The translations under genes were made by a program, and so were the position numbers. Below the pieces are notes generated by a model that was not told where the DNA came from, searched no databases, and was given only the letters and a program-made list of their open reading frames with translations. Of a DNA stretch of 64,000 bases, positions 37,001 through 49,300 are shown piece by piece. Origin of the DNA: Eutrigla gurnardus (Eukaryota > Chordata > Actinopteri > Perciformes > Triglidae); assembly GCA_963514095.1 (NCBI GenBank), contig OY741279.1, positions 8,197,822-8,261,821 of the forward strand, given 5' to 3'. The stretch's first letter is position 1; each line of letters opens with the position of its first letter.

Positions 37001-40000
37001 CGATGTAGCTCTTGAGGCCGTACAGCTTTGAGCCTTTCTTGGGATCAGCCACCACGCAGTCCAGCTGAGTTTCTGGGTAAAACCACACCGGTCCAACTTC
37101 TCCAACCTCAGCATAAAAAACAACGTTTAGACACCTGCTATGCAGCATTGCATACAAACATAGTTTCTCACTGGCAAAATGGGGAGCCAAGCAATCAAAC
37201 TAGTGAACAAACTGTAGGAAATACAGTAAAGACGTGTTTGGAGACAACCTACATAGATGGGTAGCCTTTCTTTGCCCTTAGCGAGCTGCTTGCATAGAAG
37301 GTAGAGCTCTGGACCAGACTTGGAGAACCCAGGAAATCTGCTCAAAGACAAGAAAGAAGAAATTCAACCTCGAAAACGCACATTTAAACCGAAGCACATC
37401 AACTCAGCGATGCATTGTACCCAGTGACTGACATGCCTTACTGCTCTATAAAGTCTTACTTGTTGAGGGAGATTTTCATCGAAGACGCATGAGCTCCTCC
37501 TCTCTGGTTTGCTCCGCCGTCTCCAGATTCGGACTCGGCGTAACCGCCAGTGGACTTGTCGTCCCACTCATCGTCCCACTCGTCGTCCTCCGCTCCTAAG
37601 AGCAGATCCATGCACACGCGGGTTGTGTTTTAGGCACAGAAATGAATAACTAATGTGCAACAGCTGATTATGTAGAGTTGCCGGGGAAGATTAAATGATA
37701 CAAACAGCAGGCATTGGTCTATTATCTCCATTAACCACTAGCAGATACATTGAAAGGGTTATTCAAAGGCTTCCATAATCGATAGCTGTTGTTTGATGAT
37801 CCACCATTTCAGTCATTTTGTTTTCCAAAATGAAAAGGAAGTGTTGCTTAATCCAACCATGATGGATAAACCAAAAAGTAACAACAGCTAAACTAAGCCA
37901 GCCACAAAACCTCCTTTCTCACCTTCACTCTATCTTTACAAAAATGTAAAACATGTCAACATTGTGATGTTGATATGACAAATATGGCATATATCAGTGT
38001 AAAATATAATCCAGTTTCACTCCTCTGTCATTCCTTTCACATCTGGCACTCACACGTCAAGTTAACAAAGTGTTAATATCAAGATGCAGACTGAATACTG
38101 CACACACATGCTTTTAAGACTTTTAATCATAATCATTAATTCCTAAAACTATTTGCTGGAAACCCTTCATGAGTAGTTATTGCCAGTCACACACCCACAC
38201 ACACACCCACACACAAGCAGCTTGGTAAAACGCATCCACCAGGCGATGCATGCCAATACCTGTGTAATCGATAAGGTAAGGATATGGGTAGATGTCTTTG
38301 GCAAGAGAGAAAGAAAGGAAACGCCTGTTAATTCCTCTCCTTGCCATTTATTCCTCCAGTTCTCTTTTTACAATAACAACTAGAGGATTAGAAAAAAATC
38401 AGGTCAAGTAATTTGTCCTTCTGACTCATGAGTGAGGCTAACTTTTCCATAGTCGAGCAGAAAAAAAAAAAAAAAATCATGACTTGGTTGTCCACATGCT
38501 GGTACTCTGTGAATGGCCTGGCCAGAGACAACAACAAAGCAGAACCACATGTGGGAGCTGCAAATCTGTTAAGACCTGGATGAAATTGTATTTGCATATA
38601 AAAACACTGGATCCAACTACCTGGAGATCCAGATTAGAGGGCTTGCTGTATATTATCATGGTATTTTACTGAGTATCAACTTCGGTTGAAATGCAGGAAA
38701 CAGTAGCCTAATAAAGATTATTCTTTCTTATATTGTTGCATGATGGAAAAACCCCTCTGGTTCTCCAAGGAAGCTTGCCAAGATTTCTTGACCTTATATC
38801 ACTCTGTGAAAAAATGAGTTGCATAATATCCTGATTACATATCTAAAGTGTTTCAATTATCCTGAGGTTAACCACGGCTGCTAACCTCACAGCTCTTCTT
38901 ACCTGGGCCCTGGTAGGCCTGAGGGTGGCCCTGTGAGGCGTTGCTCCAGGGATCAGCAGGAGCCTTCCCGGTCTGGGTTCCCTCTGGATTGGACGCCCAG
39001 TTATTGTTGGAGCCCCCCGACGGGTCCGCGTTCCACACCGACCAGGGATCATTTCCGTTACTAGCCTGAAGGAGACGGAGAGACAAAAGAATGACAGATC
39101 AAATAAGGATAGGAGAGAGACAACACAGAGTAGAGTCCAGTCTGTTTAATGAGAAGCTGACAGGAGTCTTTAAACAACATGCTTTTTCCAAACACACGAT
39201 GCAGACCTACCAGGGAATATGTGATGAGTGCATATTTGAAAACATTCGCTTACAATGATGGAAATGCGCACACAAACATCCTCAAGTCCACACAAACAAT
39301 GTTTTTTACATTACTCAGAAGCTGAAAATGCAGCCGCATGCCGTGCTTTCAAGGCCGACATACTTCCAACCACTACGCAACCTTGTGTGCACAGGCATGC
39401 AATGCAATAGAGTGTGTGTATGTGTGCCTATTGTATGTTGCAATTAGCTTAATGCCAACCAAGTCATGAGCACAGAACTAGTGCAGGGTCACTCAAACCA
39501 CCACGTAAAGCACAGACATACAGAAGTAAGTGAACCAGCAGTTTCACAAACGATTGACACAGCAGCGCAGCGAGCAACAACACGTGGCAACAACAGCGTT
39601 CTCCAGATTCAGCAGCGCATTCAGTCGGTTAACATGAACACTGAAAACATTTATACGATAATTTATGAGATCATCGCAGAGTTGATGTTTGTGCGCCGGT
39701 CAGATGATTGGTCAGTGTGATTAGTCAATTGCGCGTGAGATACGGTAATCACTGACTGATCCTTGAGCTTTTAATAGGTTGGTTTGTTGTGCTGATTCAC
39801 ACAAATTAGATAAAGGGCACGGGGGTTCGATGACGTGCGAGTGTGCATACGTGCACTGTAGTGTACGGAGAGGGTGAGTTCATGCTGTCTGCAGGCAGTC
39901 GGAGGAGTAGGAGGGGGGGGGGGGGGGGAATTTGCCAAAGCGGACCAATCAGAGAGGAGGGGGCTTGGGGCGGGGATTGGGTGAGGGGTTCAGGGCCTGG

Positions 40001-43000
40001 TTTCATCCACCACCCCTACGTGGCGGTTACCTCATCGGGGGACGAAAGGTAGGGGGAAACTGGGGTGTCGGGGGTGTCCGGCTGGGGACTTAAGCCCCCA
40101 GCATCCACCTTGAGGGGAGAAGAAGGTGACATCATCACACAGTGCCAGCAGAGAAGGTTAACACTCAGCATGGGATGGGTTAAAGTGACAGTGGGTATGG
40201 ATGTGTTTGTGAGTGAGTGTGTGGGTGAAAGAGAGAGAGAGAGATTGAGCATGAACAATAATGGCTGACACATTTCCTGCTTTGACTCAACTACATACTG
40301 TGCCCAAATTTCTACTGATCCAGCAGTACATTTACGCTTGTTGCACTTCCTGCTTGCTAAATACGCACGATTTCTCAGAGCTTATTTCTTGTTGGTTCTA
40401 CTTTCCTAGAGCTCAAACCAGTCCGTTATAAATGACATGACCACTGGTCCGTTATAAATGACATGACCACTGTGAATATCTTCCACAGCAGCTGCTCTCA
40501 CTTCTGCATCTCTGGGGATCACTCGGGCTGCACGTATTCCAGTGCAACTCTTTTCATCGCTCACTTCTGCTTTGTGCTTTTTTTCTTTTGAAATCACTTT
40601 TGAATGGGCAAATGGGAACACGGCAGGTGTGTATGTGTGTGGAAATGTTGCAGGTATTACTTCTCCAACACTGAATTTAGAGAGGTTACGGCTACAAAGG
40701 TCAGTAAACGCCCCTCCCCACACAAAAAAACGTAATATAAGCGTTAATTATGCGAGTGTGTTACCTGGTATTGTGCAGGTGCTGCTGCAGGAGCATAGGA
40801 ATCAAAGACTGACAGGTCTGGAGTTGCAACATGTCCTACGCTTGGAGTAGGTGCTGCAGTTGCAGGGAACGATGGTACTGCCTTACCGAACTACAAATGG
40901 AAAGGTAAAAGACAAAGGGAGAGATTGAAAACAGTGCCATTAGATTTTCCAGTATGATTTAATGCCTTTTATGATCGTGTCTCCTTGGCGTTCCCTGGCT
41001 TTTCAAACATACTCAGTGAATCCAAAGTGTGAGAAAACTGGCTGGTAATACTTAAAAGTGTTCGCCTGGCTATTTTTTTTGTAGTTTTATCCTTTTACAG
41101 ATGTTTTTCCCAGTGGAGTGCACTGAAATAGAAAGGAGTTTCTTGAGAAACTGCCCTGATGTTTTTCATAAGACGTTACATAAACAACCAGTGACATCAA
41201 TGAGTTTTTAAGATTTGTGGGGGGAAAAAAAATCTCAACAGTCTGGGGCAGCTGGGGAGGTAACTTAAGGTCAGACAAACACCCGCATCCCCATGAGCTT
41301 GTTTTCTGAGTGAAACGGACGGATAATATCAACCTCTCCTGTAAACACACGACACTGTCACATGTTGCCATGGTGGTCGTTTAGAGTCAGGCTAAACTGT
41401 TCACAGAGTCCACAGAGTTTACTCTTAATCAGACTCCCTCTGCGTCTCTTTTCTGAATGTCTTCAGAGTGAATCATATCCCCATGATGAGGTCAGAGTTA
41501 CTGGACACACACACACACGAACACCCTAATCAGCAAAACCCTGAAGGAGGCGCATCCTGTTGTGATTCTAGTTAGCCGCCGGAGTTCACAGTCAAAGCAG
41601 AAAACCTACCCTTGACTGTGATGACACGTATCTAACAGAGAGAGGCATTGTGAGGTTGAATTGTTAAATATTTGGTTGAACTTTGATACAGATAGTACAC
41701 GTTTTGCTCAAAACACGACGGCAGACGGCCTTGTGGCTTCATTTCAACAACAATACACTTAAATGGCTGTCTGTCTCACCTCGATGTAGTCTTCTGGCAC
41801 CAGGCCGACCTCCCCTCGTGAGTTCTGTGCTTCGATCCAGCCGCCTCCAATACTCTGAAACGGAGCAAGACCAAAACACAAGTTAGCGTGAAGGACCGGG
41901 ACTGGCTGAGACCAGCAGAGAGTAGGTGTCTGCATCACATGCACAGAAAAATCAGCCTACTGGGGAACATTTAAAAAAAAAATCCCCTTAAAAAGGGAAC
42001 CTGGTAGAAATGCATTGAAGTTAAAAACAAGTTTCTCCGGAAACATGTAGCTGCGTTACTCTAACAGTGTTTCTCTTAATTCACTACTACAACTGAGTAT
42101 CTGTAAACACGCTGAAAGCTCCCCGGACAAATTCCTCCACAGTCACTTTATTTAGAAAAGGAAAAAAAACGATTGTTTTTCTGATACAGCAGGTCCTGAT
42201 TGGCTTAACACCGACTTTGATTAGAAAACTATGTAGGTCAGCACACAGTGAGCGACCTTTGAACTGTGGTGACATCATGTTTACCGACGCTCACTTTTTT
42301 TTTTTTTTTTCCTCCTTCCTCTGTACATGTTTGGGACATTCTTTACAGGAGAGTCACATGAACACTAGTTTCAGGATATAACACACAGCTCTTATACCGA
42401 ATAAATAGTTGACTTTTAGGCAGAAAATAAGACTTTTTCCAATCTTCCAGTGTCAGCAGTGACAAAGAAGGTCCAGATTAATTATTATGCAAACTATATC
42501 AATGCCATTTTTCCATGATGTACACAAAACAGAAACTTAGCTAAATAGGAAGGTCAAGGCATGCTGGGATATATTTACCTTATTGATGATAGTAAGTGTC
42601 TCGCCCTCTTTCACTGTCAACTCGTTGTTTCCAGCCTCAGCAGTGAAATCATATAAAACTTGTGCCTAAAAATAATCAGGAGGAAAAATCACATGACATG
42701 ACACATGACATGACATATTCGATGACGACAGCTCATGAACATATATTTGCACATCTTTGTGGATGCACACACACGTATACCAACACACCCACTGACTCTT
42801 TAGTGGAGGATTATATTGTGGAGTTAAATTAATAAGCAGCAAAACGGGCCAAACTAGTTTGTCCGTATTATGCAGACTCTCTTAACTATGCACCAGTGTC
42901 AACAAAAAAAAAACGGGCAGAACCATCACCTGGCTCAGTTTAACGCAGGAGCCAGCAGAATTTCTCACACTGACCCACATCCACAAATCGGCCCTTCCCC

Positions 43001-44633
43001 CTTCAGCCCCGGCGACGCACACACAAACGTCACAAGGCAACACATACGTGCAACAGTGTGAAAACCCGCTAAAAATACATTGCTTTTCACGGGTCACTTC
43101 ATGGCTAATTATTAAGGCTGGTGCCTCATATATTTTCATAAATTTGACTATCCAAATTAACTTGGATTGTCAGTTCTTATCTGTATTTAAAATGTCAGCA
43201 TTCAATATGTTATCACAACAGTATTCACTTCCCAGACTCAACTAGCTCGCTTGTTCATTAACCAATGAGATGGAATTCAATTCTATTTTGGTGTTCAGCC
43301 TGCCACCTCTCAGGAGTTACGGAGGTTTCCAAACAGCAAGGACAAAAGAGAGTCAGTGAAAGCTCTTTATTTCTGTTTTGACGTCAACTTGGGCAAAGTA
43401 TGAACTAGACCCTCCAAGCTTTATGGCTTTAAGTTGATTTTATTTAAATGTACGGTCCCACATTCAACATATTGTTGCTCCACTTGGATGTTTGACCTTT
43501 GAGAGTTTGACACTAGAAAACTGTTTTCACACTTAGCTGCAGAAAAGGGGAGGTTTCTCTGCGCTCACATTAAATCGGACTTTAAAGGTTCATTATATGG
43601 GATTCGGAGGCTATTTGAGATATAAAGAAGAGTAAAGTCTATCTGAGCGAAGAATGAAAGTCTCCCTCCCTCTGTGTGTGTTGTAATCAGATGTTCTACG
43701 TTCTTTGTTTACAAAGCTGGGCTGGCCACGCATCTCAAACTAAGGAGGAAACTGAGGTTAGCTGTGTCAGCACTTTTGCTGTAGTCTGCACGGTTAGCAT
43801 CGTCATCGTCAAGTTGAGAAATTCAGAAATGCTGCAAATCTTGTATATGTATAGCACAATTTCCTGATATCACAGCAATCCCAGTCCAATGTGCAACTTT
43901 AATCACAGCTGTGAAGGGCAAAATGTAATTAGAAGTTACATTTCTGAAATTAAGAATATTTGCATATTCACAAATTCTGGAGAATACTCTTCATTATTAT
44001 TCTGTCTTCAAGTAACATTGTTTGGAGGGGATGTTTATATTTAACGGGAAGGAATGCGGGACCTTTAATTGCACAATTGTAATCAAACCCACCCATCTAT
44101 TTCCTGTTATGAGAATAGTAATACTTTATTACCCTGCTGTTGCTATTAACAATAATTGAAATGACTAACTAACTGTATTTAATGTAGTCTATGGCGAAGA
44201 TTGACACATTTCACTCACATATATAGCATTGGATGGGCAAAGCCCATACACGCGCTAAAGACTACATTTCCCAGCATTCCACGGTGGCAGAAATGACCCG
44301 CACTGGAAAGGTAGTAAAATGTCACAAGACACTTTCTTGATGAGGCACATTTTCCATGTATAGCGAAAACACACATTCACTGCGTACAGACGCGTCGTAA
44401 GCGTCCGTTACACGCTACTTTAGCGGGGTATTAGCATGTTTTTGACTTAACGTGTAGCTTATCGACGTCAAGTAGTAACTGCAGACCTAAGGCGAGGAAC
44501 TACAACGGCTACGAGTCCACAGCCCGCGATACTGTAAAAAATACAGTTGTCAGGGGGAGACTGGGGGAGACGAAATACCCGTGGTGACGTTAAAACACCG
44601 TGGAAAAGTTGTCAGACTTACCTTTAGCGCCAT
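34073..44633 (-). CDS. snx9: Sorting nexin 9 (SH3-PX-BAR), complete, 614 aa
   Basis: Nineteen coding exons in transcript order: 44633-44622, 42665-42579, 41854-41780, 40890-40765, 40108-40031, 39065-38903, 37595-37460, 37337-37253, 37106-36981, 36886-36769, 36687-36557, 36478-36375, 36261-36158, 35996-35919, 35783-35707, 34845-34756, 34557-34443, 34352-34261, 34120-34073. All GT-AG, every phase matches, 615 codons including TGA. Domains: SH3 (about 3-60, with VLYDFTAE and GGGWIEAQ); a low-complexity linker (60-250) carrying adaptor/clathrin-type NDPWSVW and acidic DDEWDDEWDD motifs; PX (about 265-378, PI-phosphate binding, with HRYKHFDWLYERL); and BAR (about 411-614). SNX9 couples membrane curvature, dynamin and N-WASP/actin at clathrin-coated pits. 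Human SNX9 has 595 residues; the difference is mainly one 26-residue exon absent from the human protein as I recall it. The C-terminus ends differently (GQFTTM rather than the human ending). Strong Kozak context (A-3, G+4). snx9a versus snx9b not resolved. Confidence 0.96.
38461..38476. repeat. Poly(A) run in snx9 intron
   Basis: About 16 A in a row in the intron between exons 6 and 7. Confidence 0.85.
39913..39928. repeat. Poly(G)16 run in snx9 intron 5
   Basis: Sixteen consecutive G on the plus strand, i.e. poly(C) in the snx9 transcript; able to form a G-quadruplex in DNA. About 100 bp from the extra proline-rich exon, inside its downstream intron. Confidence 0.95.
40031..40108 (-). CDS. 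snx9: snx9 extra proline-rich exon (26 codons), probably alternative
   Basis: Minus-strand exon with acceptor CCCCTCAAG and donor GTAACC, 78 nt, phase 0 at both ends, so it can be included or skipped without changing frame. Encodes a Ser/Thr-Pro series (SPQPDTPDTPVSPY) with several SP/TP sites that could be proline-directed kinase or SH3 sites (inference). No match in the human SNX9 linker as I recall it. Support is structural only. Confidence 0.7.
40421..40472. repeat. Perfect tandem duplication of a 26-bp unit
   Basis: Two identical 26-bp copies, 40421-40446 and 40447-40472, each beginning gtccgttataaatgacatga, in the snx9 intron between exons 4 and 5. A recent local duplication. Confidence 0.97.
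44261..44280 (+). promoter_or_regulatory. ZNF143/SBS-type site in snx9 intron 1
   Basis: ACTACATTTCCCAGCATTCC is within two bases of the ZNF143 (Staf-binding, SBS2-type) consensus ACTACAATTCCCAGCATGCC. It lies about 360 bp inside snx9 from the start codon, compatible with a promoter-proximal element. Confidence 0.6.
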
Positions 44634-44644
44634 TGTCGAAGCAT
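44624..44644 (-). other. snx9: Short uORF overlapping the snx9 start codon
   Basis: Minus-strand ATG at 44644 opens ATG CTT CGA CAA TGG CGC TAA, containing the main ATG (44633) in another frame and stopping 9 nt after it. Its own context is weak (T-3, C+4) and the main one strong, so leaky scanning is expected. Confidence 0.6.
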
Positions 44645-46311
44645 TGATCAATCATTACAAAAACAGGCCCTGCGGTTTTCAGGATTTCCACTCCTCAACT
44701 TGACATTTCCCCCCGCTGGTTTTCCTTTTTTTTTAAAAACCAAAAGCGAAGAGGAGACGGTAACGTCCGGTGAAGAGCCGCCGCAGCGCAAGAGGCGTTA
44801 ACACATGACTAAAAACAGTTTGTCACTTAAAAAAAATGAAGGAAAATAAGGAAATGTGGACGGTGGGAACGGACTAGTTCGCTCAGTGTGGCTGCGAGTT
44901 TGAACCGCGCAGAGAGCTGCTGCTGACAGCACGGAGAGGGAGTGACCTGCACCGCGGAGAGAGAGAAACCGGAAAGGTAGTCTCGGTCCGACACGCTCCT
45001 CCAAGACGTGACGCGTTCACACAGAAAAGTAACATTAAACATCGGCTCACTTCAACTCAAATTTAAGAATAGGTACAACATAAATAATATACATTGAAAA
45101 TTGTTAATGTAAAAAAAAACGTAATTAATAAACCAATTTCATAGGTTGTAATAATACAAATAATACATTAATAGCACCGGCTTTAAAAATGTAGATACAC
45201 CTAGTAAAACAGCCATCGAAATGTTTGCTTTGAATCAATATTTCGAATTAGTTTTTTCCCGCTTAGTATTTTATTCAACCAAAACCCATAAACAATCATG
45301 CCGACCAAATTAGGTTAAGTTGATTTCAAACTAATGGTCCAAAGTTCCGGTACATGTATTCTTACGTCAAGGCAGCCACTGTGGTGTGTTTACTCACAAA
45401 GCTGTTGGCAGCTCACAGTTGGCACAGCAGCTGAAAGGGAGTGACCCCGGGTTTATTTCTTAGGCTGATGTCGCCCTCTGTTGGGTTCAATGTGCTACTG
45501 CATTTATCTCTCTTTGGGTACATGCATGCATCTTTTTTTTAAATTACCCTATAGGCTGTATAGGCCTACTAGGCTGGCTGAAAATTGCAGGTGCAATCAC
45601 TGTTAATGGGTTAAAATGCCTTAAAATTGTTTGACCTGTAAGAGTTTGAAGTATCACTTGGTAAGAAGTTACAGCAGCCAGTGTAAAATAATAATAATAA
45701 TACTCATGAAGATATACAGTGCAAAATGTATTGTGTCTTTTAATGACTAAAAGAGAGGGAGATAGAGAGAGAGAGAGATGAGAGGTATACCTTTCATTTT
45801 GGCCAGAGTTTGACTCTAGTTCCAACCTCTGGCCAAAATGAAAGGTGCAACTTTCATTCCTGCTCGCTCCTCGTCACCTCCTCATATATCAAACACCTGA
45901 GTGGTCTCATTTGTCTGTCGGTGTGAGAGAACCGGTGGAACAAGTCGACGTGAGAGGAGCTGAGAGGGGATACAGCAAACAGGGGAGGTCTGTGGCACGT
46001 CATTAATGTTTTATTTTATTTTTTAAGAAGAATTTGCAGATTTCGCACAAAATAAAGAAATCTTGAAATCTGAAAGTGTAGTGAAATATGGCACAAAATT
46101 CCAGCTGAGATTCAGAGTTCTGTGATATGCAGTGGGGTTTTTTTTGTGTGTGCCAAAAGGAAAAATGAGAAATGACTGAGCATTTTTTTGTACCTGTATC
46201 AGTCGAGGTATCACCTAACAACGCAGGTGTGTCGGAGGAGGGCGGGAGGACGTTGGGCAGCTCCACAGACAATGAGCTCAGTTTGAAGACCTCCAACTGA
46301 GCAGAGACATC
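44645..46311. promoter_or_regulatory. Shared 5' region between snx9 and the monooxygenase gene
   Basis: The two genes are head-to-head with 1.68 kb between start codons. The snx9 side (about 44680-45010) is GC/CpG-richer, consistent with a housekeeping-type promoter; the monooxygenase side is AT-rich. It contains a perfect inverted repeat at 45789-45846 and a GA tract near 45755-45780. No exon recognised. Confidence 0.5.
45789..45846. repeat. Perfect 20-bp inverted repeat with 18-nt loop
   Basis: Left arm 45789-45808 (acctttcattttggccagag) is the exact reverse complement of the right arm 45827-45846. The spacer is 18 nt. Transcribed, it would form a 20-bp hairpin without mismatches. It is not flanked by an obvious target-site duplication. 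Confidence 0.97.
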
Positions 46312-49300
46312 ATGCGCTCCCTTCTTCCTTTCCTCTGCCTGTTCTCGGTCCGGACAAAGGCAGCCAGGGCGTCGGAACCCGCCATGCCCTTCATGGAGTA
46401 CCTGGACCAGAACCGTTTGGTCTCCTTGAAGTGGGGCTTTGACAACCCACAAGGCCACATTACGTTTGAGCTGGCGGTCAACACGACGGGCTGGGTGGGC
46501 TTTGGCTTGAGTCCGAACGGAGGCATGAGGGGGTCAGACATCATCATAGGGGGAGTTGGATCCAATGGAAGCTACTTCACAGTAAGTCATCGCCAGACAT
46601 TAAGCCTTTATATTTCCTCCATACTTGGATATCTTTAAAGATCGCAGGCAAATTGTCTTGAGTTTCCATGTTCGACAGCAAATTTAACACAATGCCTCTG
46701 TCTGAAAGTTGTGTCTTTTTGTCCATTAGGACCGCCACGCCACAGGAAACTCCATGCCCGTGGTGGACGAGCAGCAGAGCTACACTCTCCTCTCTCTGGA
46801 TGAAAGCCAAGGTCAGACTGTGATGACCTTTCAGAGGTCCATTCAGTCGTGCGATGACAAAGACTTCCATATCACTGTAAGACATTCAAATATTTTGTCT
46901 CCCACTTCTTTAGGTGTTCTACATGTAATATCGCACAAACTTCAGTTTCCATCCAAACAACACAGCTTGAGAATTCAGTGATAAATCCATTATTTTGGCT
47001 ATTACGCATGTTCTGTTACTTGAAGTTTCATTGCTACTGAATATGTGATGAGGTTTTCCTCACCATATGATATCAGAAAAATGTGACACCTTGTTGATGT
47101 CTCAGGTTGAAACTTTAAAAAAAGGATGAATGAACCATGTCTTGGAAGAAGGAAGGGCGGCTGCTTAGTCCTCCCTTAACCTCTTTATTGTTTTACACCA
47201 TTGGTAACACTACAGTCTTTTGTATTGCTGATCTTAATCTAAGTAAAGGTCAAGTTACCTTTCTCGTATCCATGTGAAGCGCTATAGGATTTCACCTGTT
47301 AGGTTCACCTGGATGTTCTCCAATACCATGCATTGAATTGGGTGTTTTCAGGCATGAAGACAATGGTAACAAAAGAAAGAGGTACACAACATTAGGATTT
47401 TCCCATTGAACACGTGAAATACGATACACATTTCGGTTACAAAACACATTGCTTTATGAGTTGACAACTGTTATAGAAAATGCAAAGTCTGAACCATTAC
47501 ACTGTCTCTGTTTATCACTTGATTTAAAATAAGAGTAGTTTTGTAGCTGCAGCTTTTATACTGTAAAATACTCGTTGACTTAAATGTCCATGTCTCTAAT
47601 AGGATCAACCCATCAAACTGATCTATTCCTACGGAATAACAGATGACATCACTTACCATCAGGCCCGTAGAGGCACCAAGGAAGTCAACCTGCTGAACTA
47701 TAGGCCCAGAAGGACCCCGACCAACCTCAACTATATCAGCGCCAGAGTGGACAATGTAGGAATAACTGTACACTTATCCCAATGATAGACACGGCATGTT
47801 TGTGGGAATTATGGGAAAATATGTTGATTTTAACCTTGCAACCTTCCAAACGAAGAGACAAAGATGTATTGTTTTGTTTACCTTTATCTTCATGTTTTGC
47901 AGATCACTGTCCCTCAAAAACGTACCTACTACCACTGCAAGATCATGAAGTTTCAGAGCTTAAATGTAAACGCAACATATTATATACACCAGGTAATAAT
48001 TTTTTCCCCTTCATCTTTCATTCACCTTTCAAAAAAAGTGACATGAAATAAATAGGAACTACAAGCATCTTGATTTTCATGTTTATTTACACTTTCTTCT
48101 ACCAAATCTCTACTCCCTTGACCTCAGATTGAACCAGTCATTGAGCACCCTGACCTCGTGCATCACATGCTGCTGTACCGCTGCCCCTCCTATGTGACGG
48201 AGCCGTACGAAAAGCCGTGCTTCATGGGCGACGTAGGGGATGCCTGCTTCGGAGTGGTGGCTGCGTGGGGAGTGGGTGGAGGGGTGAGGGACAGTCACTC
48301 ACCATTTTGCCATTTGTATTCTTGTGTGTGAAGCCGTATCAGTGTTGTGCTTGTAACTGATCCACAGTTTTTTTTTCCTCCCCTTAACACTCAGGTATTT
48401 GAGCTTCCAGAAGATGTGGCTATTCCTATTGGAGGTGCTGACAGCGATACATTTTATAGGCTGGAAATCCACTACAATAATCTGAAAAATGAAGCAGGTA
48501 GATAATATAGATCCTTTTCACACTATCTGTCTGTCTCTGTCTGTCTGTCTGTCCCAAGCCCAAGCCAAATAACCTTGATGACATCACAGGGGTCATGTTT
48601 TCAAACTTAACATAGCTCACTCAAAGGCTCACTGAAGACATTATGCACCTATGGTCCAAGCTGTGTCAGTAAATTAACCTTTATACAAAAATATTCGTGG
48701 AATTTCCCTTTAAAATGCCACCAACGCATTGAACAATAAATACACAGCATACGGTCATACTAACACTTATTTTCTGTATTCTGTAGTCTCTTTTCATCAC
48801 ATGACCAAGATGCAACATTCTTGAGCACCTGTCGTTCTCTCTTTAGGCAGGACAGACAGCTCAGGACTGAGACTGCACTACGAAGTCCAACCCAGGAAGC
48901 ATGATGCCGGCATCCTGACCACAGGTGTGCTGCCTCATGACTATTTGAGCTACAACATCCCCCCAAAAGCTACTCAATTCCACACCTACGGCGTGTGTAA
49001 CACCACCCTCGTTTCTCAGGTCTGTAGTGGTTCAAACTGGCACACGTTAATGGGTCATCGTATTGTCTCCCTGATTATGTTACATTTCCACCCCTAGCTT
49101 TTGAATCCGGTGCCTGAACTGCAAGTGTTCGCTGTGATGCTGCACACTCACTTGGCTGGAAGGAAAGTCAGAGTTGGCCATTACAGGTAAGAAAAAAAAC
49201 AGATTGGGGGGTTGGCTTTGTATGAGTCAATACCTCAATTTAAGACTAAAAAAAGACTATATTTATTATATTTATATAATTCAAGTGGTTTTGTAAAAAC

